From: Spirochaetota bacterium
GTDB taxonomy: Bacteria > Spirochaetota > Spirochaetia > SZUA-6
Direction: 5' to 3'
Assembly (NCBI GenBank): GCA_003641675.1
Contig: QNBI01000159.1
Span: forward strand, 1-5,663
Length of the DNA stretch: 5,663 nucleotides
The notes beneath the pieces were generated by a model. The model had not been told where the DNA came from and made no database searches. It saw nothing but the letters and a program-made list of their open reading frames with translations. Within the stretch, counting starts at the first letter, position 1, and every line of letters begins with the position of its first letter. This document shows, piece by piece, positions 1-5,663 of the stretch. Both the position numbers and the translations under genes were made by a program.

Positions 1-50
1 AGCATTGCGGGAATAGATAAAATAAGCACCAGTATAACTAATCTCTTCAT
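1..50 (-). CDS. N-terminus of a small membrane-anchored protein, FtsL-like by position (partial)
   Basis: Only the first 16 codons are in the window; the gene continues beyond position 1. An ATG at 50-48 overlaps the rsmH stop codon (TGA at 49-47) in an ATGA arrangement, and an AAGGA ribosome-binding site lies at 59-55. The visible peptide MKRLVILVLILSIPAM has two basic residues followed by an uninterrupted hydrophobic run, so it is a signal anchor or signal peptide. In dcw clusters the gene directly after rsmH is usually ftsL, a short single-pass divisome protein, which makes an FtsL-like role the best guess by synteny. Nothing in 16 residues can prove this, and a secreted or lipoprotein-like product is also possible. 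Confidence 0.6.
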   Translation of the reverse strand, partial: MKRLVILVLILSIPAM

Positions 51-979
51 TTAATCCTTCTTAAAACCCTAAACAGCGCACTCCTGGACGCAGGATTTTG
101 CCTAATTTCATCTCCATCCGGTTTAAGCGGTTTCTTTGTGATAATCTCGAATACCCCCCTACTTTCAGAATTCGGCATTTCAGTGCTCTCCGAAGAGCCT
201 TTCACAGTATCTTTAAAAAAATGTTTTACTATTCTGTCCTCCAGAGAATGGAATGAAATAACACCTATCCTTCCGCCCCTGTTAATTATTTTACTTGCCG
301 ATCTAAGTCCCGAGGCAAGGTTTTCAAGTTCATCGTTAACGGCAATACGCAGAGCCTGAAATGTTTTTGTTGCAGGATGAATTCTCCTGCGGCGGTATTC
401 CGGAGGGACTGCACTGCGTACAATATCGGCAAGCTCAATGGCGGTCCTAATCTCTTCTTCGTTCCGTCTGTAAACAATTTTATCAGCAATTCTTCTGGCA
501 AACCGTTCTTCCCCGTATTTAAAAAGCAAGTCTGCAAGATCTTTTTTAGTGTAGTTATTAACAATATACGAGGCTGTCAATCCGGAATTTGCTGCAAGCC
601 GCATATCCAGAGGCTCATCATTGAGAAAAGTAAAACCCCGTCCGCTTCTCTGAAAATGATACATGGATAACCCAAGATCGAGAAGAATTATATCCGGTTT
701 TTTATCCGAATAGATATTTTCAAAAAATTCAGCAAAATTAGCGTTGATAAATTCCACACGGTTACTATAAGGCTTAAGCCTCTCCCGTGCTTTCTCAAGG
801 ATTTCAGAATCTCGGTCAATCCCGATTAAAAACAATTCCGGGTACAGTTTTAAAAAAGCCTCTGCATGACCTCCCTCCCCGATTGTCCCATCCACCATCA
901 GAGAAAATTCCGAATCCGGTTTTAAATATGCAATTATTTCTTTAAGCATTACAGGAATATGTACAATTGTATTCATCAT
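47..979 (-). CDS. rsmH: 16S rRNA (cytosine(1402)-N4)-methyltransferase RsmH
   Basis: RsmH (MraW) uses S-adenosylmethionine to methylate N4 of C1402 in the decoding centre of 16S rRNA in the cytoplasm. Numbered from the ATG at 979, the protein is 310 residues, normal for the family. Visible family signatures are HIPVMLKE (7-14), the SAM-binding loop VDGTIGEGGH (29-38), the acidic ribose-binding GIDRD (53-57), DLGLS (101-105) followed by RGFTF and EPLDMRL, then HPATKTFQALRIAVNDEL near 205-222 and ISFHSLEDRIVK near 245. The start is chosen because a GGTGG motif at 989-985 lies 5 nt before the ATG at 979 and 8 nt before the ATG at 976. Either ATG gives a stop/start overlap with mraZ (TGA 978-976), which suggests translational coupling. 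A GTG at 988 is in frame but has no ribosome-binding site. Regulation is probably through the mraZ promoter. Confidence 0.97.
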   Translation of the reverse strand: MMNTIVHIPVMLKEIIAYLKPDSEFSLMVDGTIGEGGHAEAFLKLYPELFLIGIDRDSEILEKARERLKPYSNRVEFINANFAEFFENIYSDKKPDIILLDLGLSMYHFQRSGRGFTFLNDEPLDMRLAANSGLTASYIVNNYTKKDLADLLFKYGEERFARRIADKIVYRRNEEEIRTAIELADIVRSAVPPEYRRRRIHPATKTFQALRIAVNDELENLASGLRSASKIINRGGRIGVISFHSLEDRIVKHFFKDTVKGSSESTEMPNSESRGVFEIITKKPLKPDGDEIRQNPASRSALFRVLRRIK

Positions 980-1425
980 GAATGCCACCAGTTAATTTTC
1001 CCGCCAAGCTCCTCTGCGGCTTCTTTAAAACTATCCTCTGTGTTTTCCAGATAGTTCAAGTAGGTCTCTTCATCCCAGATCTCAATATAACGCAGCATAC
1101 CTAAGATAATACATTCCTTTTTAAGGTGGGCATATTCACGTAAAGTCTTGGGAATATTCATCCTCCCCGCTTTGTCGAATTCCGCTTCCTGGGCAGGTGC
1201 AATTATCCGCCGCTGAATTAAACGCGCTTTTTCCTGAAACAGCGAGGTCGAAGACAGAATATTGGAGGATATCCCTTTCCATTCATCGGTTGGGAAAATC
1301 CACAGGCATCGGTCAACTCCGCGTGTTAGAACCATAACATTTCCGGCTATTTCTGTTCTCATTTTAGAGGGAATCATTAATCTCCCCTTTTCATCCAATG
1401 AATAGCGATATTCGCCTGTTATCAT
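976..1425 (-). CDS. mraZ: Transcriptional regulator MraZ
   Basis: MraZ is the DNA-binding regulator at the head of the division and cell-wall cluster. It forms ring-shaped oligomers and usually represses its own operon. The 149-residue product has the normal length and both AbrB/SpoVT-type swapped-hairpin domains. The first begins GEYRYSLDEKGRLMIPSKMR (4-23) with the DxxxR motif at D11-R15. The second runs from about residue 75 to 118 with a second DxxxR at D84-R88 (FDKAGRMNIP). The start fits the family, whose members begin M-x-x-GEY. There is no recognisable Shine-Dalgarno sequence before the ATG; the leader there is A-rich and ends in an MraZ box. The gene is followed directly by rsmH with overlapping stop and start codons. 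Its upstream DNA carries the expected MraZ operator. Confidence 0.97.
   Translation of the reverse strand: MITGEYRYSLDEKGRLMIPSKMRTEIAGNVMVLTRGVDRCLWIFPTDEWKGISSNILSSTSLFQEKARLIQRRIIAPAQEAEFDKAGRMNIPKTLREYAHLKKECIILGMLRYIEIWDEETYLNYLENTEDSFKEAAEELGGKINWWHS
985..989 (-). promoter_or_regulatory. Ribosome-binding site of rsmH
   Basis: GGTGG on the minus strand lies inside the last codons of mraZ, 5 nt from the ATG at 979 and 8 nt from the ATG at 976. It argues against the upstream GTG at 988, which it overlaps, as the true start. It does not decide between the two ATGs. Confidence 0.5.
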
Positions 1426-1435
1426 GATTTTTTAT

Positions 1436-1470
1436 ACCACTTTATACTATTTTTTCCCACTATTTCCCAC
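1436..1470 (-). promoter_or_regulatory. MraZ operator: 10-bp-phased GTGG(G/T) direct repeats
   Basis: Read on the minus strand, three boxes occur in register: GTGGG at 1470-1466, GTGGG at 1460-1456 and GTGGT at 1440-1436. The slot at 1450-1446 holds a degenerate ATAGT. The boxes are 5 nt, separated by 5-nt A/T-rich spacers, so each falls on the same helix face. This is the known architecture of MraZ-binding sites (TGGGN-type boxes with 5-nt spacers). The array lies between the candidate -10 element and the mraZ start, and its last box ends 10 nt before the ATG. A bound MraZ ring there should block transcription initiation or early elongation. The pattern is seen directly; binding is inferred from the family. 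Confidence 0.85.
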
Positions 1471-1482
1471 CATTTACATACC

Positions 1483-1510
1483 ATACTACCCCATCTGGAC
1501 AGAATGTCAA
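1483..1510 (-). promoter_or_regulatory. Candidate sigma70-type promoter of mraZ-rsmH
   Basis: On the minus strand a perfect -35 hexamer TTGACA occupies 1510-1505. With a 16-nt spacer it is followed by TAGTAT at 1488-1483, a 4/6 match to the -10 consensus; TATGGT with a 19-nt spacer is an alternative. Predicted transcription would begin near 1476, just upstream of the MraZ boxes, leaving an approximately 50-nt leader. The AT-rich tract upstream (1511-1570) could act as an UP element. Confidence 0.6.
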
Positions 1511-1576
1511 TAAATATTTTTTATATATTTCTAAAAAAAATGAATACTTTTAAAATATATATTAAATTATGTTTAG

Positions 1577-1582
1577 TATAAT
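1577..1582 (+). promoter_or_regulatory. Candidate -10 element for the DUF1820-chemoreceptor-CapA operon
   Basis: A perfect TATAAT lies at 1577-1582, about 75 nt ahead of the TTG start at 1658. No good -35 hexamer is present 16-19 nt upstream, where the DNA is simply A/T rich. A second possibility is TTGACT at 1600-1605 with a 17-nt spacer to a poor -10 (TAATTT at 1623-1628). One of these presumably serves the plus-strand genes, but the sequence alone does not choose between them. Confidence 0.35.
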
Positions 1583-1597
1583 TGGAGCTCAAATAGC

Positions 1598-1627
1598 GAT
1601 TGACTAACGTGACTTTATTAGTTAATT
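1598..1627 (+). repeat. Imperfect inverted repeat upstream of the plus-strand operon
   Basis: The left arm GATTGACTAA (1598-1607) and right arm TTAGTTAATT (1618-1627) are complementary over ten positions. Eight are Watson-Crick pairs and two would be G-U pairs in RNA. They are separated by 10 nt. The repeat lies between the candidate TATAAT and the ribosome-binding site, and it overlaps the alternative -35 TTGACT. It may be an operator for a dimeric regulator or a weak leader hairpin. It is not followed by a T-run and so is not a normal terminator. Confidence 0.4.
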
Positions 1628-1644
1628 TAGCTGTAAATACAAAT

Positions 1645-1649
1645 AGGAG
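1645..1649 (+). promoter_or_regulatory. Ribosome-binding site deciding a TTG start
   Basis: AGGAG at 1645-1649 lies 8 nt before the TTG at 1658. No in-frame ATG or GTG lies close to this site, so it fixes a TTG as the initiation codon of the DUF1820 gene. Confidence 0.75.
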
Positions 1650-1657
1650 TTTTTACT

Positions 1658-1951
1658 TTGTCTGTCTATCGAGTATACTTTAAATGGAAAGGAAAAGAAA
1701 TTTCTCTCAGTGCCAAAGAACTTGATCTCACCCACCCTTACTTTGTTTCAATAAAAGACCTTGTATTCGACAACAGCTCCAAACTTATAATTAACCCTTC
1801 CGAAGACGAAATAAGAAAAACTTTTCAAAAATCAAAACACCTTATGATACCATTCCAGGCCGTTATTCTTATAGAGGAACTTAAAAATGATGAAAAAAAT
1901 CATGTGGTTCCTTTCAATCTGATAGAAGATTCCATGAAACAGAAAAAGTAG
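1658..1951 (+). CDS. DUF1820 family protein
   Basis: This is a 97-residue cytoplasmic protein with no signal peptide or membrane segment. It matches what I know of the DUF1820 family: an opening [20 protein letters not shown] (3-22), then a stretch around [25 protein letters not shown] (32-56) with the characteristic INPSE, and a later [12 protein letters not shown] (63-74). The predicted fold is mainly beta. The family is found in gammaproteobacteria and spirochaetes and has no established function. Translation starts at TTG, supported by AGGAG 8 nt upstream. The chemoreceptor gene follows 28 nt downstream with no visible terminator, so the two are probably cotranscribed. No role should be inferred beyond that association. 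Confidence 0.85.
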   Translation: MSVYRVYFKWKGKEISLSAKELDLTHPYFVSIKDLVFDNSSKLIINPSEDEIRKTFQKSKHLMIPFQAVILIEELKNDEKNHVVPFNLIEDSMKQKK

Positions 1952-1965
1952 TAATTTTTTAAAGC

Positions 1966-1972
1966 AAGGAGG
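1966..1972 (+). promoter_or_regulatory. Strong ribosome-binding site deciding a TTG start
   Basis: AAGGAGG at 1966-1972 lies 7 nt before the TTG at 1980. An ATG at 1975 is only 2 nt from the site and reads ATG-ATT-TGA, so it cannot be the gene's start. The TTG is therefore the likely initiation codon of the chemoreceptor. Confidence 0.75.
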
Positions 1973-1979
1973 CCATGAT

Positions 1980-3614
1980 TTGAAAGAGAACCACTCTCCT
2001 GATAAGGATAATGAAAAGAATGAATTAATGAATATACTTAACTCTTTTCATGAAACCAAAAAAACAATTTCAAGTTTTATCAGAGATACACTTCAGGTTT
2101 CCGACCTTAATTCTGCATTTATCAGCGCCATGCTTAAAGCGACTTCCAGAAACAGAGACCTTATTGCAGAAGTAAGGAACGAACTCAAAACTATAAGCGA
2201 CCATTCGGAAAAAATGGTTACACACGTTGAAAATTCACACAGCACAATAGAAGAAAACAAACAGTATCTATCCGAAAGTGTAAGTGCCATGAAGGATGCA
2301 AAAGCCTCTATACTGGAGCTTGATAGAGTATTTAACAGGATTAAAGGTTTGTTTTCTGAGGTCGAAACAGCCACCCATAAAATCCTTGAAAGCACCGCTG
2401 TAATAGAGGATATTTCGAGCCTTACAAATCTTTTAGCACTCAATGCGGCAATAGAAGCTGCAAGAGCCGGAAAATACGGGAAAGGGTTTAATGTCGTTGC
2501 CCATGAAGTCAGAAAACTGGCCGACAAAACAAAAATTACAACAGATGAAATTGGCTCCTACATTAAATCTTTAAGAAATGATATTGTAAATACTGCACAT
2601 CTCATAGGCGAATATACGAAAGAGCGCGATGTTGCACAGAAAAAGATTGAAAAAACCGAAACCAGCCTGGAAGGATCTTTTAAATCCATACAAATAGTGG
2701 ATTCGGAAATAACAGACATTGTTGAACTCGCCGATAAGCAGTCTAGAAATACAGAAGAGATATATAACCGGATGGCTGTGATAAATGATTCTGCAGATTT
2801 CATAAGCGCAAGTTCCAAAAAGATAACTTCAAATATGGAGTATCAGACACAAAACCTAAACGAAGTGGAATCTCTCGTTGAAGTCTCAGAAATATATATT
2901 AACGAACAAAAATCCAACCTGTTTAAGGCAGGATTTAAAGAAAAGAAAACTGCATACCTTGTAGTAGGGCATGATATAGCATATCCGCCATGGGTAAGTC
3001 TTTCTTTAGGGAAGTCGAGCGGTATAAGCATTGAAATATTTAAAAAAATTGCCGAAAAAATCGGATTACAGTATGAATTTTACGGCGACCAGTGGGAAAG
3101 AATATTCCCTGCTTTTATGGAAGGGAAGGTGGATATCATTCTAAACGCAGGATGGCCTAATTCTTTTTTTAACGGCAAACCAATAATACATACGAATCCT
3201 TACTCAGAATTTATAGCCACTATTTTTACAACTCAAAGAAAGCTTAAAAAAGAAGGCCCCATAAGCCCTTCCAATGTTGCAGGGAAAAAAATAGCAGTGC
3301 AGAAAGCTTCATATATGAAAGAGTATATAGAAAAATACGGAGGGAAAACTGTTGAATTTGAAAACGATATACAGGGAATCGTCCAGCATATTTGGAATGA
3401 GGCAGACGGCGTGGCAACTGAGCTGAAAGTCGGCAATTATCTTTCTAAAAAATTTTTCCAGGGAGAGCTCGTCGCTTCAAGCGGCAATATCGGTACACTG
3501 GGTGTTGTAATGCTTCTAAGACAAGAATCGGAAGATTTAAAACTTAAGCTTAATGCCGCTATACAGGAACTAAATAGTACAAATGAAATTAATTCGATTC
3601 TTAGCAGGTATTAA
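1980..3614 (+). CDS. Soluble methyl-accepting chemotaxis protein with C-terminal solute-binding domain
   Basis: The 544-residue protein has no signal peptide, membrane segment or HAMP domain. Residues about 20-310 are long amphipathic helices of an MCP signalling domain. The hairpin tip that contacts CheA and CheW is near-canonical: [19 protein letters not shown] (142-160), then [20 protein letters not shown] (161-180). Residues about 325-540 form a family-3 solute-binding domain (SBP_bac_3): [66 protein letters not shown] and [16 protein letters not shown]. Such domains are normally periplasmic and N-terminal to the membrane segment; here one sits at the C terminus of a protein that should be cytoplasmic. 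The Arg of the usual TxxR amino-acid carboxylate-binding motif is absent ([12 protein letters not shown] at 389-400), so the ligand is probably not a standard amino acid. No C-terminal CheR/CheB pentapeptide is seen. The TTG start has a strong ribosome-binding site. The next gene begins inside this one. Confidence 0.92.
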   Translation: MKENHSPDKDNEKNELMNILNSFHETKKTISSFIRDTLQVSDLNSAFISAMLKATSRNRDLIAEVRNELKTISDHSEKMVTHVENSHSTIEENKQYLSESVSAMKDAKASILELDRVFNRIKGLFSEVETATHKILESTAVIEDISSLTNLLALNAAIEAARAGKYGKGFNVVAHEVRKLADKTKITTDEIGSYIKSLRNDIVNTAHLIGEYTKERDVAQKKIEKTETSLEGSFKSIQIVDSEITDIVELADKQSRNTEEIYNRMAVINDSADFISASSKKITSNMEYQTQNLNEVESLVEVSEIYINEQKSNLFKAGFKEKKTAYLVVGHDIAYPPWVSLSLGKSSGISIEIFKKIAEKIGLQYEFYGDQWERIFPAFMEGKVDIILNAGWPNSFFNGKPIIHTNPYSEFIATIFTTQRKLKKEGPISPSNVAGKKIAVQKASYMKEYIEKYGGKTVEFENDIQGIVQHIWNEADGVATELKVGNYLSKKFFQGELVASSGNIGTLGVVMLLRQESEDLKLKLNAAIQELNSTNEINSILSRY

Positions 3615-5055
3615 TTTAAAGATAATAACCGTACTCCTCCTCCTTACATATTTAAACCTTGAAGCCGAGCAGCTCTACGTTTATGTAAAACCTCAGTACT
3701 CAAAAATATGGAAGGACTTAATTCAAAATTATAAACTTCCCGGAGGGACAGAGGTAATAAAACTCACCTCACCGGAGTATAATACACACGGTAATTTTCT
3801 CTATATTTCAAAAAGTTCATGGGCCGACGCAGAAAAAGGGGGAAAGAGAACAGAGTTTATTAAAAAAAATATCAGGACCTTTATCTATGCACCTGCTGTT
3901 CCCTTCATGGATAAAAACAGCAATATTTCTTTGGCCGATCTTCAACATACTCAAAACGTGAAAATAGTTCCTATAACAAATATAGAACTCCCCTTAAAAG
4001 CCCTTTCTGTGAATCACATTTATCCGGATAACAAGAATTATCCTCTTAAAATTAAGTATTTTGTAAACATGCACAGCATAAATTCCGGATTTTTAGACTG
4101 GTTTAACAGCATAGCTCCGGAAAGTGCGGATAATAACGGCGTTGTATGGATAGAGGCAGTTGGTGACACAATGCTGGCAAGAGGTGTTGATCTGTCCCTG
4201 TTGGAAGCAGACGGAACGTCTTACATTTTTGGCAACACCCTTTCTATTCTTGAAAATAGTGATTTTCTCTTAGGCAATCTGGAGTGTGTTGCATCATTAA
4301 AGGGCACCGAAGCTGATAAGCGGTACCATTTTCACTTTAACCCGAAGGTGCTTAAAAATCTAAAGGAAATTGGGTTCAGCTATTTTTCCATTGCCAATAA
4401 CCATTCTCTGGATTATGGCCTTACAGGATTCCTCGATGCTCTTGCAAATCTTAAAAGTGCAGACCTGGGATTTTCCGGTGCGGGTAAAAACCTTGAAAAT
4501 GCGTCAAAACCTTTTTTGGCCAATATTAAAGGAGAAAAAATACAGGTTTTCTCGGCGGGAGCATATCCCGTTGAATCCAGCGGGTTTGATGGGCGGAAAT
4601 TCACAGCTAAAAACCACACGCCGGGTATTCTCTGGGCGGATAAGTACTTAATGAATTTGCTTTCTCTGAAGGCTTCAAAAAATACCTTTGATATTGTGAT
4701 GATCCATGGCGGTAGAGAATGGACATCAGTACCAACAGAAAAACAGAAAAAACTGTACAGAGCAATAATAGACCACGGAGCAGATATCGTCATTGGTTCA
4801 CATCCGCACTTTCTCCAGGGTTTTGAAATTTACAGGCACAAGCTTATTGCCTACTCTCTGGGTAATTTCATTTTTCCGGGCATGGAGGAAACGGAATACG
4901 GAGAGGACAGCATTATTTTAAAGGTCGGTGTATATGGAGGCAGGATCCTGTATCTGGAAATTTACCCAGTTTTAATCAGAGGAAGGCGCATAGAGCTCAG
5001 CAAAGGAAACAGAATAAAAAACAGGCTAATAAAACTTACAGAGGCGCTTAGATAG
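3583..5055 (+). CDS. CapA-like (PGA_cap) metallophosphatase-fold protein, probably exported
   Basis: The 490-residue protein starts with basic residues and a hydrophobic run (about 13-24, then LEA at 26-28), which looks like a Sec signal peptide or anchor. Residues about 187-465 carry the CapA/PGA-synthesis domain: VGDTMLARG (193-201), GNLE (231-234), NNHSLDYG (272-279), HGGREW (375-380), GSHPHFLQG (405-413) and YSLGNFIF (424-431). These fit the metal-site motifs of the calcineurin-like fold. CapA proteins take part in poly-gamma-glutamate capsule formation or export, but many homologues lie outside such loci and no capB, capC or capE is visible here, so the substrate is unknown. Residues about 30-180 form a separate domain; ISLADLQ (115-121) and YPLKIKYFV (153-161) recall PstS-like binding proteins, but this is weak. 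The ATG lies 32 bp inside the chemoreceptor gene with only a distant AGGA (3565-3568), implying translational coupling. Confidence 0.88.
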   Translation: MKLIRFLAGINLKIITVLLLLTYLNLEAEQLYVYVKPQYSKIWKDLIQNYKLPGGTEVIKLTSPEYNTHGNFLYISKSSWADAEKGGKRTEFIKKNIRTFIYAPAVPFMDKNSNISLADLQHTQNVKIVPITNIELPLKALSVNHIYPDNKNYPLKIKYFVNMHSINSGFLDWFNSIAPESADNNGVVWIEAVGDTMLARGVDLSLLEADGTSYIFGNTLSILENSDFLLGNLECVASLKGTEADKRYHFHFNPKVLKNLKEIGFSYFSIANNHSLDYGLTGFLDALANLKSADLGFSGAGKNLENASKPFLANIKGEKIQVFSAGAYPVESSGFDGRKFTAKNHTPGILWADKYLMNLLSLKASKNTFDIVMIHGGREWTSVPTEKQKKLYRAIIDHGADIVIGSHPHFLQGFEIYRHKLIAYSLGNFIFPGMEETEYGEDSIILKVGVYGGRILYLEIYPVLIRGRRIELSKGNRIKNRLIKLTEALR

Positions 5056-5072
5056 TTACGGCCGGTATCTAA
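5048..5072. terminator. Possible weak hairpin between convergent genes
   Basis: TTAGATA (5048-5054) and TATCTAA (5066-5072) are perfect inverted repeats around an 11-nt loop. They cover both the CapA stop (TAG 5053-5055) and the stop of the opposing gene (TAG on the minus strand, 5071-5069). A T-rich stretch follows on the plus strand at about 5079-5087. The stem is only 7 bp with one G-C pair, so termination would be weak and the match may be chance. Confidence 0.25.
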
Positions 5073-5663
5073 TTACCATTTTCTTTTAATTTCTCCGCCC
5101 ATTTACTTTCAGGGTAATCCGAATTGAGTTTTCTAACAAGAATATCCGCCTGCTTTGTATTTCCCGCAGACCTGTAAATCGTTAAAGCTCTGTACAAGGC
5201 CTCGGACACAAGGTCTTTATACCCTTTAAATACATAAGTCAGAGACAGGTATGCTTGCGCCGCTTTTTCGTTTTCGCCTAAATTATCGAGTATTTTAGCA
5301 TACTCAAGCTGGGATTCTGCCCCGGTTCTGTCGGAGTGTGAATCTGCAATTCCCTTAAAAATATCTGCCGCTCTTTGACTATTGCCCTTTTTCCCATAGT
5401 ATTTAGCTACCCAGAAATCTGTTTCCTCACGTATGTTGCTTTCTAAGGACATCGTACGAAGCAACTTTAGAGTTTTATATGCAACTTCTATATCAGAAGG
5501 GAATTTATATACCGCATATTCAAAAAGCAGCCTGGATTTTGAATGCTCTGACATTCCTGTGCTGTTCAATACTCGATGGTATAAAGAATCCGCATATTCG
5601 GAATTATTAAGTTTAGTTAAAGAATTACGTATTAAATTACCAGCTTCATTATCATAACTTCCG
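5069..5663 (-). CDS. C-terminal part of a TPR-type helical repeat protein (5' end outside window)
   Basis: The reading frame is open from the TAG stop at 5071-5069 to the window edge, so about 197 C-terminal residues are visible and the start is missing. A TTG at 5569 and an ATG soon after are in frame, but the frame continues upstream with plausible protein sequence (for example NNSEYADSLYHRVL), and no ribosome-binding site marks them. The protein is a run of paired amphipathic helices of tetratricopeptide type: FWVAKYYGKKGNSQRAADIFKGI, then LEYAKILDNLGENEKAAQAYLS, then ALYRALTIYRSAGNTKQADIL. It ends in DYPESKWAEKL, which resembles the ends of TPR units in YbgF/CpoB- or BamD-like envelope proteins. 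A scaffold or envelope-assembly role is possible, but repeats alone do not define a partner. It converges on the CapA gene, with 13 bp between stops. Confidence 0.8.
   Translation of the reverse strand, partial: GSYDNEAGNLIRNSLTKLNNSEYADSLYHRVLNSTGMSEHSKSRLLFEYAVYKFPSDIEVAYKTLKLLRTMSLESNIREETDFWVAKYYGKKGNSQRAADIFKGIADSHSDRTGAESQLEYAKILDNLGENEKAAQAYLSLTYVFKGYKDLVSEALYRALTIYRSAGNTKQADILVRKLNSDYPESKWAEKLKENGN

Larger units (their letters stand above)
1426..1657. other. Divergent AT-rich intergenic control region
   Basis: These 232 bp separate the minus-strand mraZ cluster from the plus-strand operon. The side near mraZ (1436-1510) holds its operator boxes and promoter. The centre (about 1511-1580) is almost pure A/T with no structure I can support beyond the TATAAT at 1577. 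The side near the DUF1820 gene holds the inverted repeat and ribosome-binding site. I see no small ORF with a ribosome-binding site and no riboswitch fold. Confidence 0.7.

Noticed and set aside
377..670. Plus-strand open frame opposite rsmH
   Set aside because: It lies wholly antisense to a gene with clear RsmH motifs, has no ribosome-binding site and its translation matches no family I know.
980..988. GTG at 988 as the rsmH start
   Set aside because: It lacks a ribosome-binding site, and it overlaps the GGTGG that is well placed for the ATGs at 979 and 976.
1436..1470. Short phased repeats as a CRISPR or tandem-repeat array
   Set aside because: The repeated unit is only 5 bp with 5-bp spacers and sits exactly where an MraZ operator is expected.
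1511..1580. AT-rich tract as a replication origin
   Set aside because: No DnaA-box cluster or origin-linked gene is visible; an AT-rich divergent promoter region explains it.
2093..2527. Minus-strand open frame opposite the MCP hairpin, and smaller ones at 2558-2818, 2843-3031 and 3233-3436
   Set aside because: They are antisense to a well-supported chemoreceptor. Their Ser/Ile/Leu-rich translations are what the reverse of A-rich helical coding DNA gives.
4370..4793. Open frames on both strands inside the CapA-like gene
   Set aside because: They overlap the conserved CapA motifs in other frames and show no independent start signals.
5567..5569. TTG at 5569 as the start of the TPR protein
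   Set aside because: The same frame stays open to the window edge with coding-like residues and no ribosome-binding site precedes the TTG, so the gene most likely begins outside the window.
5433..5657. Plus-strand open frame near the right edge
   Set aside because: It is antisense to the TPR gene and without a ribosome-binding site or recognisable product.

Overview
The window looks like chromosomal DNA of a low-to-moderate G+C Gram-negative-type bacterium, most likely a spirochaete. This is an inference from a DUF1820-family protein, the spirochaete-like form of RsmH, a soluble chemoreceptor and TTG starts, not from any marker gene. It holds six coding regions. Two of them are cut by the window edges.

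Left part (1-1425, minus strand): the start of a division and cell-wall (dcw) cluster in the order mraZ, rsmH, then a small membrane-anchored protein of which only the first 16 codons are visible. The three genes overlap at stop/start junctions and were probably transcribed together. Upstream of mraZ, at 1426-1510, lies a sigma70-like promoter with a perfect TTGACA. It is followed by a 10-bp-phased array of GTGG(G/T) boxes, the classical MraZ operator, so mraZ probably represses its own operon.

Middle part (1426-1657): a very AT-rich divergent intergenic region. It carries the mraZ control region, a candidate plus-strand promoter and a 10-bp imperfect inverted repeat ahead of the plus-strand genes.

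Right part (1658-5055, plus strand): a probable three-gene operon. It encodes a DUF1820 protein, an unusual chemoreceptor and a secreted CapA-like metallophosphatase-fold protein. The chemoreceptor has no membrane segment; its MCP signalling domain comes first and a bacterial extracellular solute-binding (SBP_bac_3-type) domain sits at the C terminus, so it should sense something inside the cell. The CapA-like gene starts inside the chemoreceptor gene with a 32-bp overlap. It has its own N-terminal domain that faintly resembles a PstS-like binding protein. This operon is the most interesting part of the window: it links an apparently cytoplasmic binding-protein sensor to a surface-polymer-type enzyme.

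Far right (5069-5663, minus strand): the C-terminal part of a tetratricopeptide-type helical-repeat protein that runs off the window edge and converges on the CapA gene. No rRNA, tRNA, CRISPR, insertion sequence or phage gene was recognised.
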